Source: Shewanella mangrovisoli (GTDB lineage Bacteria > Pseudomonadota > Gammaproteobacteria > Enterobacterales > Shewanellaceae). Taken from it: a DNA stretch of 64,000 nt. The position numbers were made by a program, and so were the translations under genes. The notes beneath the pieces are model-generated. The model did not search any database, had not been told where the DNA came from, and worked only from the letters and a program-made list of their open reading frames with translations. Of the stretch, positions 37,971 through 47,582 are shown piece by piece. The stretch spans positions 1,922,001 to 1,986,000 of the forward strand of contig NZ_CP080412.1 of the NCBI RefSeq assembly GCF_019457635.1, read 5' to 3'. Within the stretch, counting starts at the first letter, position 1; each line of letters starts with the position of its first letter.

Positions 37971-38468
37971 TGCTTGGCTTTATTTTGATAAACACCACGT
38001 GTTACTTAAATGTTAATTTATGGGTGTTTGCTTATATTATTTACCGCATCTATAGTGTGGTTATTTTTATAAATGTAACATCATAAAAGGATTTGAATAT
38101 TTAAAAATGTAAAAAAGTATGTGCATTTAACTGTTTGTCATACTGTAAATTTAAAATGGTTTAATATTATATAACAGATTGTTTTTCTTTGGTTTTAATC
38201 CGATGTGTTTCGTTTTAACTTATCTTGGTTTCTTTTTGATGTTGTCGATAAAATAATCACAAATATTTAATCGGTCTACCATTCTATTTATATTTGTTTT
38301 CACAATTATTTCTTCTGTGTTAAATCTTTGCTTCCTATTTGGTGCTTGTGTTTTATCGGGAATCATAGGGAATAACTAAAATAACAGAACTTAATGCGGA
38401 ATAAGATTAATCAAAATTATCACGCCAAATTAAGTTGCAATAAGTAATGACAAGAAGGAATGTCTACT
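37971..38468. other. AT-rich leader region of the S8 protease gene
   Basis: About 500 bases, markedly richer in A/T than the flanks, with no credible ORF or strong repeat. The region resembles the long AT-rich leader of the other S8 protease gene at 48929-49516, which suggests extended regulatory leaders for both secreted proteases. Confidence 0.45.
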
Positions 38469-40586
38469 ATGCGTATGTCCATTGTTGCATTGAGCATCAC
38501 GGCGGCCTTATTGGCTGGCTGTGGGAGCGATGATAAGAAGGCTCCGGCACCTGTGCCTAAAGTGAATACTGCCCCGACCACGGCGGATATGACTGTTGAT
38601 GTGTCACAGTCGATGCTGTTTACTGGAAAACTAGAAGCGAGCGATGCCGAAGGTGGTTTGACCTATTCATTGGTTGACCCGGCCGATCTTAAACTGGGCA
38701 CCTTTACGTTAGTGAATAAAAACACTGGCGAATTTACCTATGCATCCGATGCCAGCGAAGGGACTGAAGTGGTTCGGTTCAAAGTGTCCGACGGTCAATT
38801 ACAGGCTGAAGCCAATCTGACAATCAATATTAAACATGGCGATCCCCTCTTTACCTACCAATGGCATTTAAAAAACACCGGGCAGAATGCCTTTGCGGCT
38901 CACCGTGGTGTGGCCGGTGAAGATATGAATGTGAGCGGTGCGATTTCAGATAATGCAATGGGACAGGGCATTACCGTTGCTGTGGTAGACGATGGTTTAG
39001 AGATTGCACACCCAGACTTGATGAACAATACGGTCAATGGCGGTTCTTATAATTTGATTACCGGTACAGTTGACCCAACGCCTTTCTCGGGTGAATCGGG
39101 CCATGGTACTGCCGTTGGTGGGATTATTGCGGCCGAAGGCTGGAATGGTATCGGCGGTCGTGGTGTTGCGCCTAAGGCTAAGTTGATTGGCTTTAACTTT
39201 TTAGATCAAGACCCAACGGGTAAAGTCGAGAACGTTCAAACATTTGAAAACTTTGCTAAATCACATGGTGCCAGTGCCTATAGTGATAGCGCGCGAGTCT
39301 TTAACCAAAGCTATGGTTACAGCGTGCCATTCCCCCATGGTTTTGATGAGGATGAAACCGAAGTTTATCAAGATATTGCAACCCAAAGTTTCGATGGTAA
39401 AGGCAGTATTTTCGTTAAATCTGCGGGCAACGGCTATAACTACTACCGTTACCGTACCTTCTGGTTGCCAGGGGATTATTTCACTGCCACGGCGGAAAAG
39501 CCTGCTAACCATGGCTTACCTTTCCATAACTCCAACATGTCCTCTGACAATGCTAACGTGTATAACTTAGTGGTCAGCGCCATTAACGCTAAGGGCGAGC
39601 TTTCAAGCTACTCATCTGTGGGTTCGAACATTTTCGTCACTGCACCGGGTGGTGAATATGGTGATGACGATCCAGCGATTGTGACTACCGACCGTATGGG
39701 ATGTGAGAATGGTTCTGCGATTGCTGAAGATAGACCGAGCACGCCATTCCACGGTGGGTTGAACCCATTAAACCCTAACTGTGACTACACATCGACCATG
39801 AACGGCACCTCCTCTGCAGCGCCAAATACCTCGGGCGCGGTAGCGGTGATCATGAGTGCGAATCCAGATCTCTCTTGGCGTGATGTTCGCTATATCCTCG
39901 CCAAGACAGCAACCAAAGTAGATGCGGATATTGCGCCTAAAACGGTGACCATAGGTGAGGGTGAAGCCGCTCCAGTGTATACGGCTATCCCTGGCTGGTT
40001 GCAAAACGCGGCTGGGTTCTCTTTCCATAACCTCTATGGTTTTGGTCGTGTGGATCTTACCGAAGCCGTTAAACTGGCTAAATCCTATGCCGAAGATTTA
40101 GGTGACTATGTGGTCACTGAGTGGCAAGCAAGCCCTGAACTCACTAAGGCTATCCCTGATGCGGACGTCAATGGTGTGACTGATACCCAAGTGGTCGCAG
40201 ACGATTTAGTGATTGAAGCCGTACAGATTGAGCTGACTGCCGACCATCTACGTCTACCGGATTTAGCAGTTGAGCTGATTTCACCTTCGGGCACTAAGAG
40301 TGTGTTGATGACACCTTATAACGGTTTAGTTTACCAAGGTGTGATGGATAAAACTGACCCTGATGATCTGGTCACTGGCTACGATGCAACTCCTATGTTA
40401 TCGAATGCCTTCTATGGCGAATCATCAAAAGGTGAATGGACAATCAAGCTGATTGATGTGAATAGCGGTAGCTATCGATTTGTTAAATACGATCAAGGCT
40501 ATATCTCTATCCCTAACGAAGCCGATGGCAAGCTGAAAGGTTGGTCAATTCGTTTCCATGGCCATGCTGCCAAGTCTGCATCTTAA
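38469..40586 (+). CDS. Kexin-like S8 protease lipoprotein with P-domain
   Basis: 705 residues from the ATG at 38469 (AAGGA nine bases upstream; the ATG at 38460 is too close to it). A lipoprotein signal has lipobox LAGC (Cys18). A cadherin/VCBS-like module (about 35-125) precedes the subtilase domain, whose triad is Asp174 (AVVDDGLEIAHPDL), His212 (SGHGTAVGG) and Ser448 (NGTSSAAPNTSG). A P/proprotein-convertase domain (about 570-695) closes the protein. It lacks an obvious I9 propeptide of its own. The next gene, 10 bases after the stop, resembles a separate propeptide or chaperone, matching the ASP-ORF2 pair of Aeromonas sobria. Confidence 0.9.
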   Translation: MRMSIVALSITAALLAGCGSDDKKAPAPVPKVNTAPTTADMTVDVSQSMLFTGKLEASDAEGGLTYSLVDPADLKLGTFTLVNKNTGEFTYASDASEGTEVVRFKVSDGQLQAEANLTINIKHGDPLFTYQWHLKNTGQNAFAAHRGVAGEDMNVSGAISDNAMGQGITVAVVDDGLEIAHPDLMNNTVNGGSYNLITGTVDPTPFSGESGHGTAVGGIIAAEGWNGIGGRGVAPKAKLIGFNFLDQDPTGKVENVQTFENFAKSHGASAYSDSARVFNQSYGYSVPFPHGFDEDETEVYQDIATQSFDGKGSIFVKSAGNGYNYYRYRTFWLPGDYFTATAEKPANHGLPFHNSNMSSDNANVYNLVVSAINAKGELSSYSSVGSNIFVTAPGGEYGDDDPAIVTTDRMGCENGSAIAEDRPSTPFHGGLNPLNPNCDYTSTMNGTSSAAPNTSGAVAVIMSANPDLSWRDVRYILAKTATKVDADIAPKTVTIGEGEAAPVYTAIPGWLQNAAGFSFHNLYGFGRVDLTEAVKLAKSYAEDLGDYVVTEWQASPELTKAIPDADVNGVTDTQVVADDLVIEAVQIELTADHLRLPDLAVELISPSGTKSVLMTPYNGLVYQGVMDKTDPDDLVTGYDATPMLSNAFYGESSKGEWTIKLIDVNSGSYRFVKYDQGYISIPNEADGKLKGWSIRFHGHAAKSAS

Positions 40587-40596
40587 GGAGTAATCA

Positions 40597-41061
40597 ATGA
40601 AAGCGTTAAATTTATCGTTAGTGGCTGTGGCCCTTTCACTGTCGGTGCAGGCGATGGCGCATGACAAAGTCGAATTTACTGAACCTCAAACCGAGTCTAA
40701 AGGTGTTCAGGTTAGTCGTGCTGAGTTTTTAGGGTTGGATACGCCTTACTTTGTAAAAACTGAGTCAGGGGTCAAGCAGGCTAAGCAGTTGGTTAAAGGG
40801 CAAAAAGTGGTCACCCAATCGGGTAAGGCCTTTGCCGAAATGACCGGTAAATTAGTGGTTAAGTTAAAACCAGGTGTGTCGGCTGCCGATTTTGCTAAGG
40901 CCCATGGTCTAAAAGTAGATTGGCAAAATAACAATAACTTATTGTTGCTTGCTGCCGATGAGGGCACAGATCTGCTCGGTTTAATTCAAGCGATTAAAGC
41001 CTCGCCAGAGGTTGAGCGCGCCAAACTTGACCGCGCACTCGCCAAGCAAGAAATCCAATAA
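40597..41061 (+). CDS. Secreted chaperone/propeptide-like protein for the adjacent S8 protease
   Basis: 154 residues with a clear signal peptide (about 1-22, cleavage near AMAHDK) and an ideal AAGGAG site. The C-terminal half, GKLVVKLKPGVSAADFAKAH to ASPEVERAKLDR, has the beta-alpha-beta pattern and wording of subtilase propeptides (I9-like), but no protease domain follows. In Aeromonas sobria the serine protease ASP, also kexin-like with a P-domain, needs ORF2, a small secreted chaperone of nearly the same length encoded directly downstream. I infer the same role here. The gene pair ends at a terminator. Confidence 0.8.
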   Translation: MKALNLSLVAVALSLSVQAMAHDKVEFTEPQTESKGVQVSRAEFLGLDTPYFVKTESGVKQAKQLVKGQKVVTQSGKAFAEMTGKLVVKLKPGVSAADFAKAHGLKVDWQNNNNLLLLAADEGTDLLGLIQAIKASPEVERAKLDRALAKQEIQ

Positions 41062-41083
41062 TCATCTTGTTAGGTTAACATCG

Positions 41084-41112
41084 AATAAAGGGCCGCAAGG
41101 CCCTTTATTATT
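41084..41112 (+). terminator. Terminator after the protease/chaperone pair
   Basis: An 11-bp stem AATAAAGGGCC/GGCCCTTTATT (41084-41094, 41099-41109), with loop GCAA. Confidence 0.88.
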
Positions 41113-41315
41113 CTGATGGTCTGCTCAATAGAAGTGATAAAAGTGGGCAAGTTGAGATAAAAACCGTGGATAGTTAACTACTTAATGATAAATCATCTGG
41201 TTCTAGGCGGGCTTGGTGATTACAATCTGCGCTTAAGGGTTATATTTTTACTGACTGCAGCCAATACCTAGCGGCTGAAGACAACGCAGCTCAAGCACCT
41301 AACTCAAACACCTCT

Positions 41316-42026
41316 ATGAACTACTGGAATAGCGACAACTTTGAAGGATTAAAGACGATAGGGGCCCAGTATTCGGCCCGGAAGGGGTATGAACTTTTTG
41401 GTCAATATTGCTTGCAAAAAGAGCAAGGACTGAAGAAGCAAGCGATTGCGACGGTAAATAAATTCGTATCACACTGTAAGAGCTTATCCTTAGCCGAGCA
41501 AAGGCACATCGCAGAGGAGCTATCCTCCTTAGGCTTTTGGCACCGTGAAACACACCAGTTACTCGCTTATCCCCTTATCGTGCTGCTTAAAGGCGTGCTA
41601 ACCCAATGGGCATTAGATGAGCCCAATAATCCCATCCCCCACAAATGGTTAGGTTTTATTGCTGGGGATATCGATTCCTATGAAAGGGCGTTGGCGCTCG
41701 AGCCTACCGATGAAATTTGCCTCACTCAAGTCGCGTTGTCCCATTTAAACAGTGTCGATTTTCAGACCCACCATTTATCTGAATCTGTATTGCTGGGGGA
41801 TATATCGCGGGCAAAAGACTCGCTAGCGTCAGCACAAGCATTAATCGCGCGGTTACAGACGATAGAGAGTAAATCAAGGCTGCAAAACAGGCATGATTAT
41901 TACCAGTCGATGATCAATTGCTGGGAGGAGTATTCCACTCTTGTTGGGGTTGAGCCGTTTCCGGATTGGTGCGCCGCCAAAGGCGAGCAGTTTGATTTTT
42001 GGTCAGTTGTTTATTATCAACGCTGA
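41316..42026 (+). CDS. Hypothetical protein, 236 residues
   Basis: A soluble protein, mostly helical. The C-terminal two thirds has a weak TPR-like spacing (HKWLGFIAGDIDSYERALAL, then LTQVALSHLNSVD), as if counting units of a small solenoid. No signal peptide, no catalytic motif, and no good ribosome site at 41316. It stands alone between the protease pair and the next small gene. I do not recognise the family. Confidence 0.65.
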   Translation: MNYWNSDNFEGLKTIGAQYSARKGYELFGQYCLQKEQGLKKQAIATVNKFVSHCKSLSLAEQRHIAEELSSLGFWHRETHQLLAYPLIVLLKGVLTQWALDEPNNPIPHKWLGFIAGDIDSYERALALEPTDEICLTQVALSHLNSVDFQTHHLSESVLLGDISRAKDSLASAQALIARLQTIESKSRLQNRHDYYQSMINCWEEYSTLVGVEPFPDWCAAKGEQFDFWSVVYYQR

Positions 42027-42297
42027 GTGAATTTATTCGCGGGATAAGAATGATTAAGCGGTCTGTCGGACAAGTTAGGTCACAGTGGCCGCAGATTGCA
42101 GGATAAACCAACGATAGACACTTGCTGGATCAGCATAATGAATACTGAATGCATCAGCTTTAGTGCCTAAATTGAGGGGCTATCGTAACAGCCTGTCGTA
42201 AGTCGTATCGTGCACGTGAATATCGTTAAACTTGAAATAGCCGCAGTGTTTGGTAAGTTGGAATAAAGCTGTTAGCACTATTCAATGGAGTGAAGCT

Positions 42298-42633
42298 ATG
42301 CGAGAAAGCCTGACTGCGCAACAAAGCCCAACTATGCAAGAAAGCCTAATCAGGTCTGCTATCGCGACGGTGCAAGATGGTGTGGCGCGAGCCGATGGCC
42401 AGCTAAGTGTCACCGAGCAGCTGGTTTGTTTTTCCCCCTACAATAAAACCTTAGGACTTGGGCCATATCAGCTGCAAAGAAAGGATATCGCCAAGGTTGA
42501 ATCCTGTTGGGGTAAGGGCGGAGGCATTTTACCTGTGACTTCTGATGCGATAAAAATCACCTTGATTGATGGCAGCGAGTATCAATTTATTTTGGCCAGT
42601 CCCCAAGAGTGGTTGAATCTGCTTAGTCATTAG
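42298..42633 (+). CDS. Hypothetical small protein, GRAM/PH-like C-terminus
   Basis: 111 residues from the ATG at 42298 (GGAG seven bases upstream). The first 30 residues are polar and Gln-rich. The rest (QLVCFSPYNKTLGLGPYQLQ, then IKITLIDGSEYQFILASPQE) forms alternating beta strands like those of GRAM/PH-like or bacterial PH domains. The domain call is tentative; no partner is suggested by the neighbours. Confidence 0.55.
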   Translation: MRESLTAQQSPTMQESLIRSAIATVQDGVARADGQLSVTEQLVCFSPYNKTLGLGPYQLQRKDIAKVESCWGKGGGILPVTSDAIKITLIDGSEYQFILASPQEWLNLLSH

Positions 42634-42702
42634 CTCTTTGACTGCTCCATAAATGCTTATTCAGTCGACATATCTTGAGCGTGTGATACCCAGATTGCTT
42701 GC

Positions 42703-43602
42703 TTAGACGCTTTGCTTAGCGGCTAATTGGACTAAGTTTTCCCACAGTGCCTGCGCCACTGGGCCTAATGGCGAGTGGGGTGGGCGCATCACATAGTAAT
42801 CGAGTTGGATAAGGTTCTGCCTTTCGCGCAGTTCCAGTGGTAATAGGCTTCCATCCGCGAGGGCTTGTTCCACCAAATAATGTGGCAATTTTCCCCAGCC
42901 CATGCCGCTCTGAATGAGCATTCTCTTCGTATAAAAATCATTAACATACCAACGGCGTTGCCCAGCTTGCACCCCAAATTCGATATTGGCGGTGCCAGTG
43001 CCAGTATCTTGGATCACAATTTGGTACTCGTTCACCAATTCGCGCACATGGCTTAGAGTGGGGTGGCGACTCAGTAAGCGCGGCGAGGCCACATCCAACA
43101 GACTGCCTGAAAATAAGTAAGCCAGCTCAAAATGGCTTGAGCGTATCGGCTCAATGCCGCCCGCTGAAATCGCAATATCGGCTTTGCCTTGATTTAAGGC
43201 TTCGAGCGCGCCGGTTAAATATTCTTGTTTAAGAATGATTTGAGTGTGAGGGAATTCATTTTGTGTGCGCTCCAGTATCGGCAAGATGCGGGTTAGATTA
43301 AAGGATGCTTCGAAGGCTAAGGTGATACTGGCCTCGTTACCTTTAGCTAAATGCTTCGCGACTTGTCGCATCTCCTGCGCTTCATTCAGTACGCGCTGGG
43401 CGTATTGCAGCAGCTTTCGTCCCTCTTGAGTGAGCGTTAAGCGATACCCTTGGCGGTCGAACAGAACTAAATCTAACTGGGATTCCAGCTGTTTAATGCT
43501 CTGACTGATCGCAGGCTGAGTCTTATGAAGTTTGTCACTGGCGGCCTTTAGTGAGCCGGCGAGGGCGACGGTATTGAACATCAGCAGTTGTTCTAAGGTC
43601 AT
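42703..43602 (-). CDS. LysR-family transcriptional regulator
   Basis: 299 residues from the ATG at 43602 (AAGAG seven bases upstream); a TTG six codons earlier is unlikely. The winged helix is MTLEQLLMFNTVALAGSLKA with KTQPAISQSIKQLESQ as recognition helix; the effector-binding domain follows (about 90-295). It is divergent from a DoxX/DODA operon, so it probably regulates that operon in response to an aromatic or quinone-type ligand (inference from context). Confidence 0.88.
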   Translation of the reverse strand: MTLEQLLMFNTVALAGSLKAASDKLHKTQPAISQSIKQLESQLDLVLFDRQGYRLTLTQEGRKLLQYAQRVLNEAQEMRQVAKHLAKGNEASITLAFEASFNLTRILPILERTQNEFPHTQIILKQEYLTGALEALNQGKADIAISAGGIEPIRSSHFELAYLFSGSLLDVASPRLLSRHPTLSHVRELVNEYQIVIQDTGTGTANIEFGVQAGQRRWYVNDFYTKRMLIQSGMGWGKLPHYLVEQALADGSLLPLELRERQNLIQLDYYVMRPPHSPLGPVAQALWENLVQLAAKQSV

Positions 43603-43801
43603 GGCAAGACTCTTAAACAAATAAAGAATTATTTTAGGAGATGTTAGATATTATTCCATATTTATTTATTTTTTGTGGGCGCATAATTCCGCCATATGAC
43701 AGTAGTGGGCTCAATGCGAGTCCACTACTTTGCGTTTAGGGTGCCGTTTAGCGAGGGGTCACGCTGAACTGAGTCTAAAAGAGATGAGTAATGAGGTAGT
43801 T

Positions 43802-44281
43802 ATGTCGATAAATCAATTATGTTTAGCCAAAGGCAATGCAGATAAAACCGTTGCCGAGACTGACCCTCAAAAACTCTTTATCTGTGCCAATACCTTAAAT
43901 CGTGCGGCGGTGGTGGTGACGCTGGCGATGAGCATAGTGTTTTTATTCTCGGGCATGGGCAAGTTACTCAGTGTGCCGTTTTTCCATGTGCCCTTTAGCG
44001 TAATGAATTTGCCCACGGGTTTTGGCTATTTTATCGGTGTGATTGAAGTGCTGGGCGCCATTGGCATTGGCTGGCGTGAATATCGAGTCCTGTCGGCGAC
44101 CGCATTACTGTCGGTGATGATGGGGGCCATTTACTACCACTTTAATTACGAAACCACCATGAGCGCGTTACCCGCACTGTCTTTATCTGCGCTGTTGTTT
44201 TTAATCATCAAGCTCGATGAAACCGTTGATAGATTAGTGCGTTTTCAACGTCAGCTGGTGGACATGAAAGCGGCTTTCTAA
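43802..44281 (+). CDS. DoxX-like membrane protein
   Basis: 159 residues from the ATG at 43802 (GAGG five bases upstream); upstream in-frame starts at 43730 and 43784 are less favoured. Four membrane helices (about 35-52, 63-84, 91-110 and 115-134), with FLFSGMGKLLSVPFF and the Gly-rich VIEVLGAIGIGW typical of DoxX-like proteins. The family is linked with redox and quinone-related stress. It lies 70 bases upstream of the dioxygenase gene, so the two likely form an operon. Confidence 0.8.
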   Translation: MSINQLCLAKGNADKTVAETDPQKLFICANTLNRAAVVVTLAMSIVFLFSGMGKLLSVPFFHVPFSVMNLPTGFGYFIGVIEVLGAIGIGWREYRVLSATALLSVMMGAIYYHFNYETTMSALPALSLSALLFLIIKLDETVDRLVRFQRQLVDMKAAF

Positions 44282-44351
44282 TCTTAGCCACAAGACTGGC
44301 AAGGTATGATTTACAAGTGATAACTAACGGTTTCATCAAGAGAAGTTTATT

Positions 44352-45161
44352 ATGACGCACGCGAATTCCGCTCTAATGCCAGTGTTATTTGTTCCCCATG
44401 GTGGCGGGCCTTTACCGCTACTCAATGATGCAAATCATCTGGAGTTAAGAGCATTTTTATCCAAGGTTTCAGATACTATCCCAATACCCAAGGCCATTGT
44501 ATTGGTGACGGCCCACTGGGAAGAGGCGCAGGTGACACTGTCGAGTCATCCCCATCCAGGCATGCTGTTCGATTACTATGGCTTTCCCCCTGAGGCCTAT
44601 ACACTTTCTTATCCTGCGCCTGGTGAGCCACAGCTTGCCGAAACCATTGCCGGTTTGCTCAAGGCGAGTGGAATCGCGGTGCGGCTCGACAATCAGCGTG
44701 CCTTCGATCACGGCACCTTTGTGCCACTTAAGCTGATGTATCCAGAGGCGAATATTCCTGTGGTACAAATGTCCTTAGTGCAGCACCTCGACCCGAGTGC
44801 CCATATCGCGATCGGCGAGGCTCTTGCGGCATTGCGCGAGCAAGGAGTGTTGATTGTGGGGTCTGGCATGTCGTTTCACAATATGCGCGCGTTTTTCTCC
44901 GGCGATCCTAAGGTGTTGCCTCGCAGCCAAGGGTTTGATACTTGGTTAACCGATGTCGTGACATCAGGCGATAGCCACGCCAAGGCACAATTAATCGATT
45001 GGCAATCGGCGCCGGAGGCGCGTTTTAGCCACCCAAGGGAAGAACACTTAATACCTTTACATGTGTGTTTTGGGGCGGCGCATTTGCAGACACCAAAAGC
45101 CACGCATCAATTTAGTGGCCTGTTATTTAACACGGCAATATCGGGTTATCTCTGGTCTTAA
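44352..45161 (+). CDS. DODA-type class III extradiol dioxygenase (YgiD-like)
   Basis: 269 residues. The LigB-fold zinc/iron site is visible: VPHGGGPLPLL (first His), VTAHWEEAQ, FDHGTFVPLKLMYP and GSGMSFHNMRAF. These match 4,5-DOPA dioxygenase family proteins such as E. coli YgiD, which open catechol rings. The physiological substrate here is unknown. It is co-directional with the DoxX gene and under the probable control of the divergent LysR regulator. Confidence 0.9.
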   Translation: MTHANSALMPVLFVPHGGGPLPLLNDANHLELRAFLSKVSDTIPIPKAIVLVTAHWEEAQVTLSSHPHPGMLFDYYGFPPEAYTLSYPAPGEPQLAETIAGLLKASGIAVRLDNQRAFDHGTFVPLKLMYPEANIPVVQMSLVQHLDPSAHIAIGEALAALREQGVLIVGSGMSFHNMRAFFSGDPKVLPRSQGFDTWLTDVVTSGDSHAKAQLIDWQSAPEARFSHPREEHLIPLHVCFGAAHLQTPKATHQFSGLLFNTAISGYLWS

Positions 45162-45176
45162 TCTGCCCCTAAAAGC

Positions 45177-45228
45177 AAAAGGTTCGTCATGTTGCGTATT
45201 AAACACATCATGACGAACCTTTTTGTAT
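45177..45228. terminator. Terminator between the dioxygenase gene and menA
   Basis: A 15-bp stem (45177-45191 with 45209-45223... outer bases AAAAGG/CCTTTT) around a 17-nt loop, with T-rich ends on both strands; it serves two convergent genes. Confidence 0.82.
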
Positions 45229-45314
45229 TTTAAGCCTTGTCTATTTTACTAGCCGCCTTATGGGCAGGTTTTAAACTCAACTCTGGGGCAATTCCGAGAC
45301 GTTGATATTCCCGT

Positions 45315-46190
45315 TTAGGAGGTAAACACTAGTCCCACACTGAATAGAGTACTGAAAATCATGGTGAGTTTTGCCGTGCGTCCCAATAGTGGATTGAGGG
45401 CTTCACCCGATACGGCATAGAAATCGCTACTGAGTTTACGGGCAATAAGCAGGGATAAACCCGCCAGCAGTACCGGTAATCCCGGCAGAATGCCCAGTAA
45501 GAATCCTGCGATCACTAAACCAAAGGGCAAGTAAATTAAGGCTTGATACAAGACTTTGGCCTGCGCCTCGCCAATCCTCACCGCGAGGGTATGTTTGCCC
45601 GCTTGGGTGTCGGTACGAATATCGCGGGTGTTGTTGACCAACATAATGGCGGCGTTAAATAAGCCAATCGCACAGCCTAGTAGCCAAGCATTCATATTGG
45701 TATCACCCGCCTGCAGATAATAGCTACCGACTACGGCGACTAAGCCAAAAAACACAAAGGCGGCGACTTCACCTAGCCCGTGTGATGCCAGAGGATACGG
45801 GCCGCCGCTGTAGCCGAGGGCGCCTAAAATGGCCGCCGTCGCTAAAATAGCAATCGGCCAGCCGCCATGCCAAATCAAATACGAGCCCACGGTTAATGCT
45901 AGTACTAAACAGAGGACCATGGCATTGCGTACTTTATGGGGGGGGATCATGCCACTCTGGGTTACGCGAACCGGACCAATACGTTCGGCGGTATCAATGC
46001 CGTTTTTAAAGTCAAAGTAGTCATTGGCGAGGTTAACGGCGATCTGCAATAGGATGGCACACAACATCGAGGTGGCGGCAATCAACCAGCTAAAACGCTC
46101 AAGGTGCAGTGCCAGAATATTACCGATTAATAGGGGACCGATTGCCGCGGGTAAGGTGCGGGGCCTGATGGCTAAAATCCAAGGATTCAT
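45315..46190 (-). CDS. menA: 1,4-dihydroxy-2-naphthoate polyprenyltransferase
   Basis: 291 residues with about eight or nine membrane helices. The two Asp-rich prenyltransferase motifs are NLANDYFDFKNGID (about 53-66) and NNTRDIRTDTQAGKHTLA (about 187-204). It adds the polyprenyl tail in menaquinone synthesis, which Shewanella uses in anaerobic respiration. Adjacent DODA/DoxX genes may also relate to quinone chemistry, but that link is speculative. Confidence 0.94.
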   Translation of the reverse strand: MNPWILAIRPRTLPAAIGPLLIGNILALHLERFSWLIAATSMLCAILLQIAVNLANDYFDFKNGIDTAERIGPVRVTQSGMIPPHKVRNAMVLCLVLALTVGSYLIWHGGWPIAILATAAILGALGYSGGPYPLASHGLGEVAAFVFFGLVAVVGSYYLQAGDTNMNAWLLGCAIGLFNAAIMLVNNTRDIRTDTQAGKHTLAVRIGEAQAKVLYQALIYLPFGLVIAGFLLGILPGLPVLLAGLSLLIARKLSSDFYAVSGEALNPLLGRTAKLTMIFSTLFSVGLVFTS

Positions 46191-46514
46191 GATGTCCAGT
46201 CGTTATCTAAGAAAAGAATTGGGTAGTGAACAGCGTCATAGCATAACAAGAAATTACGTTAAAGTGAGTACTATCTAATACACGCATGTAATAGAGTTTG
46301 AATTGGCGCACAGATGTTTCGCTTTCAGGGGAAAGATTTGTCGCCAAGTTCAAAGAAAATCCACTATGCCTGTGTTTTTATATCTCCTGTGATCCACTGC
46401 CAAACATCGGTTAAGCCGATGAACTTCACCCCTATTTTTGTAATAACCAGAGCTGTGAGGTGAATGGTCAAGTGTGGCGTTCAGCGTTAATGTCAATGAT
46501 AAGGATACGATAGG
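46191..46514. other. Divergent intergenic region menA / SDR
   Basis: No RNA gene or convincing ORF. A 60-residue minus-strand frame (46350-46532) overlaps the SDR start and looks random. A weak 6-bp TTCACC/GGTGAA pair is the only symmetry noticed. Promoters of both genes must lie here. Confidence 0.4.
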
Positions 46515-47468
46515 ATGCGTTTCGATAATCAAGTGGCGTTGGTAACGGGAGCAGGCTCCGGGCTAGGGAGAGCCTATGCCATTATGTTGGCTGAGCGTGG
46601 CGCCAAATTGGTATTAGTTGACCAACCTAAGGGACGTCCATCCCAAGGCGAGGCATTGAGGGCAACTAGCTCTTCTAACTTAACTCAGGTAACTAACGTA
46701 GAACTGCAGCAAACCCATGAGGCCATTTTGAAGCTCGGGGGAGAATGCCTGTATTTTGAAGTGGATGTTAGCCAGCAGGATGATGTCAAGGCGATGGTGA
46801 ATCGCCTACAGCAAGATTGGCAACGCGTGGATATTTTGGTCAATAACGCCGGGGTTTACGGCGCGTGCTCCTTCGAGCATATCCAACAAGCCGACTGGCA
46901 GCGACAGTTTGATGTGGATGTGCATGGTAGCTTTTATCTGACCCAAGCCCTGTGGCCGCTGATGAAGGCCCATGGCTATGGCCGAATTTTGATGACCACT
47001 GGGGTGTCGGCGTTGTTTGGCGACTTACATCAAGTCCCGTTTAGCGCCGCCAAGATGGCCCTCGTCGGTATGGTTAATAGCCTTGCTTTAGAGGGCGAGC
47101 AATATAACATCCATATCAATAGCCTGTGCCCGCAGGCACTCACGGCTATGACGCATAAACACTTAGCCCCAGCGATTCAACCGCTGTTTTCCTTTGATAC
47201 GGTCACGGCGACCATGGCATTTTTAGTCAGCAGTGCCGCACCGAATGGCCAGCATTTGCTCGCGGGGGCGGGCAGTGTGAGTCATGGGATGTTTGCCGAA
47301 TTTCAGTCCATCTATTTCAGTGAGGGGCTGTGCACACCCGATAAACTGGTCAAGTACTGGCCCGAGTTGCATTATGCCTTTCCGATTAATCTGCATACCT
47401 GCGGCGAAGATAAAGTGCTGGCTTGGTCAAAACAGAGCGCCCTTGAGCATCATATTAAGATTGAGTAG
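46515..47468 (+). CDS. Short-chain dehydrogenase/reductase with altered catalytic residues
   Basis: 317 residues. The NAD(P) motif TGAGSGLGRA (11-20) and the NNAG motif (110-113) are intact. At the YxxxK position the sequence is FSAAK (Phe176, Lys180), and the residue aligned with the catalytic Ser is Gly163 in MTTGVSALFG. The fold is close to the dehydrogenase unit of MFE-2-type (hydroxysteroid/3-hydroxyacyl-CoA) SDRs, and a C-terminal extension (about 255-317) is present. It probably binds nucleotide but may not be a conventional oxidoreductase. It is 114 bases upstream of tesB, so a link to acyl-CoA metabolism is possible. Confidence 0.85.
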   Translation: MRFDNQVALVTGAGSGLGRAYAIMLAERGAKLVLVDQPKGRPSQGEALRATSSSNLTQVTNVELQQTHEAILKLGGECLYFEVDVSQQDDVKAMVNRLQQDWQRVDILVNNAGVYGACSFEHIQQADWQRQFDVDVHGSFYLTQALWPLMKAHGYGRILMTTGVSALFGDLHQVPFSAAKMALVGMVNSLALEGEQYNIHINSLCPQALTAMTHKHLAPAIQPLFSFDTVTATMAFLVSSAAPNGQHLLAGAGSVSHGMFAEFQSIYFSEGLCTPDKLVKYWPELHYAFPINLHTCGEDKVLAWSKQSALEHHIKIE

Positions 47469-47582
47469 TGCTTTGGGCGGGCAGAAGCCACAAGATGCAA
47501 TAAGCTATCGACTCTCTACTGGTCAGCCCTAGTCTAACTGAGTTACCCTTGGGCATTAGTTGCTAATTTTCAGTAGGATCCC

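Noticed and set aside
46350..46532. 60-residue minus-strand ORF between menA and the SDR gene
   Set aside because: Overlaps the SDR start, low complexity, no ribosome site.
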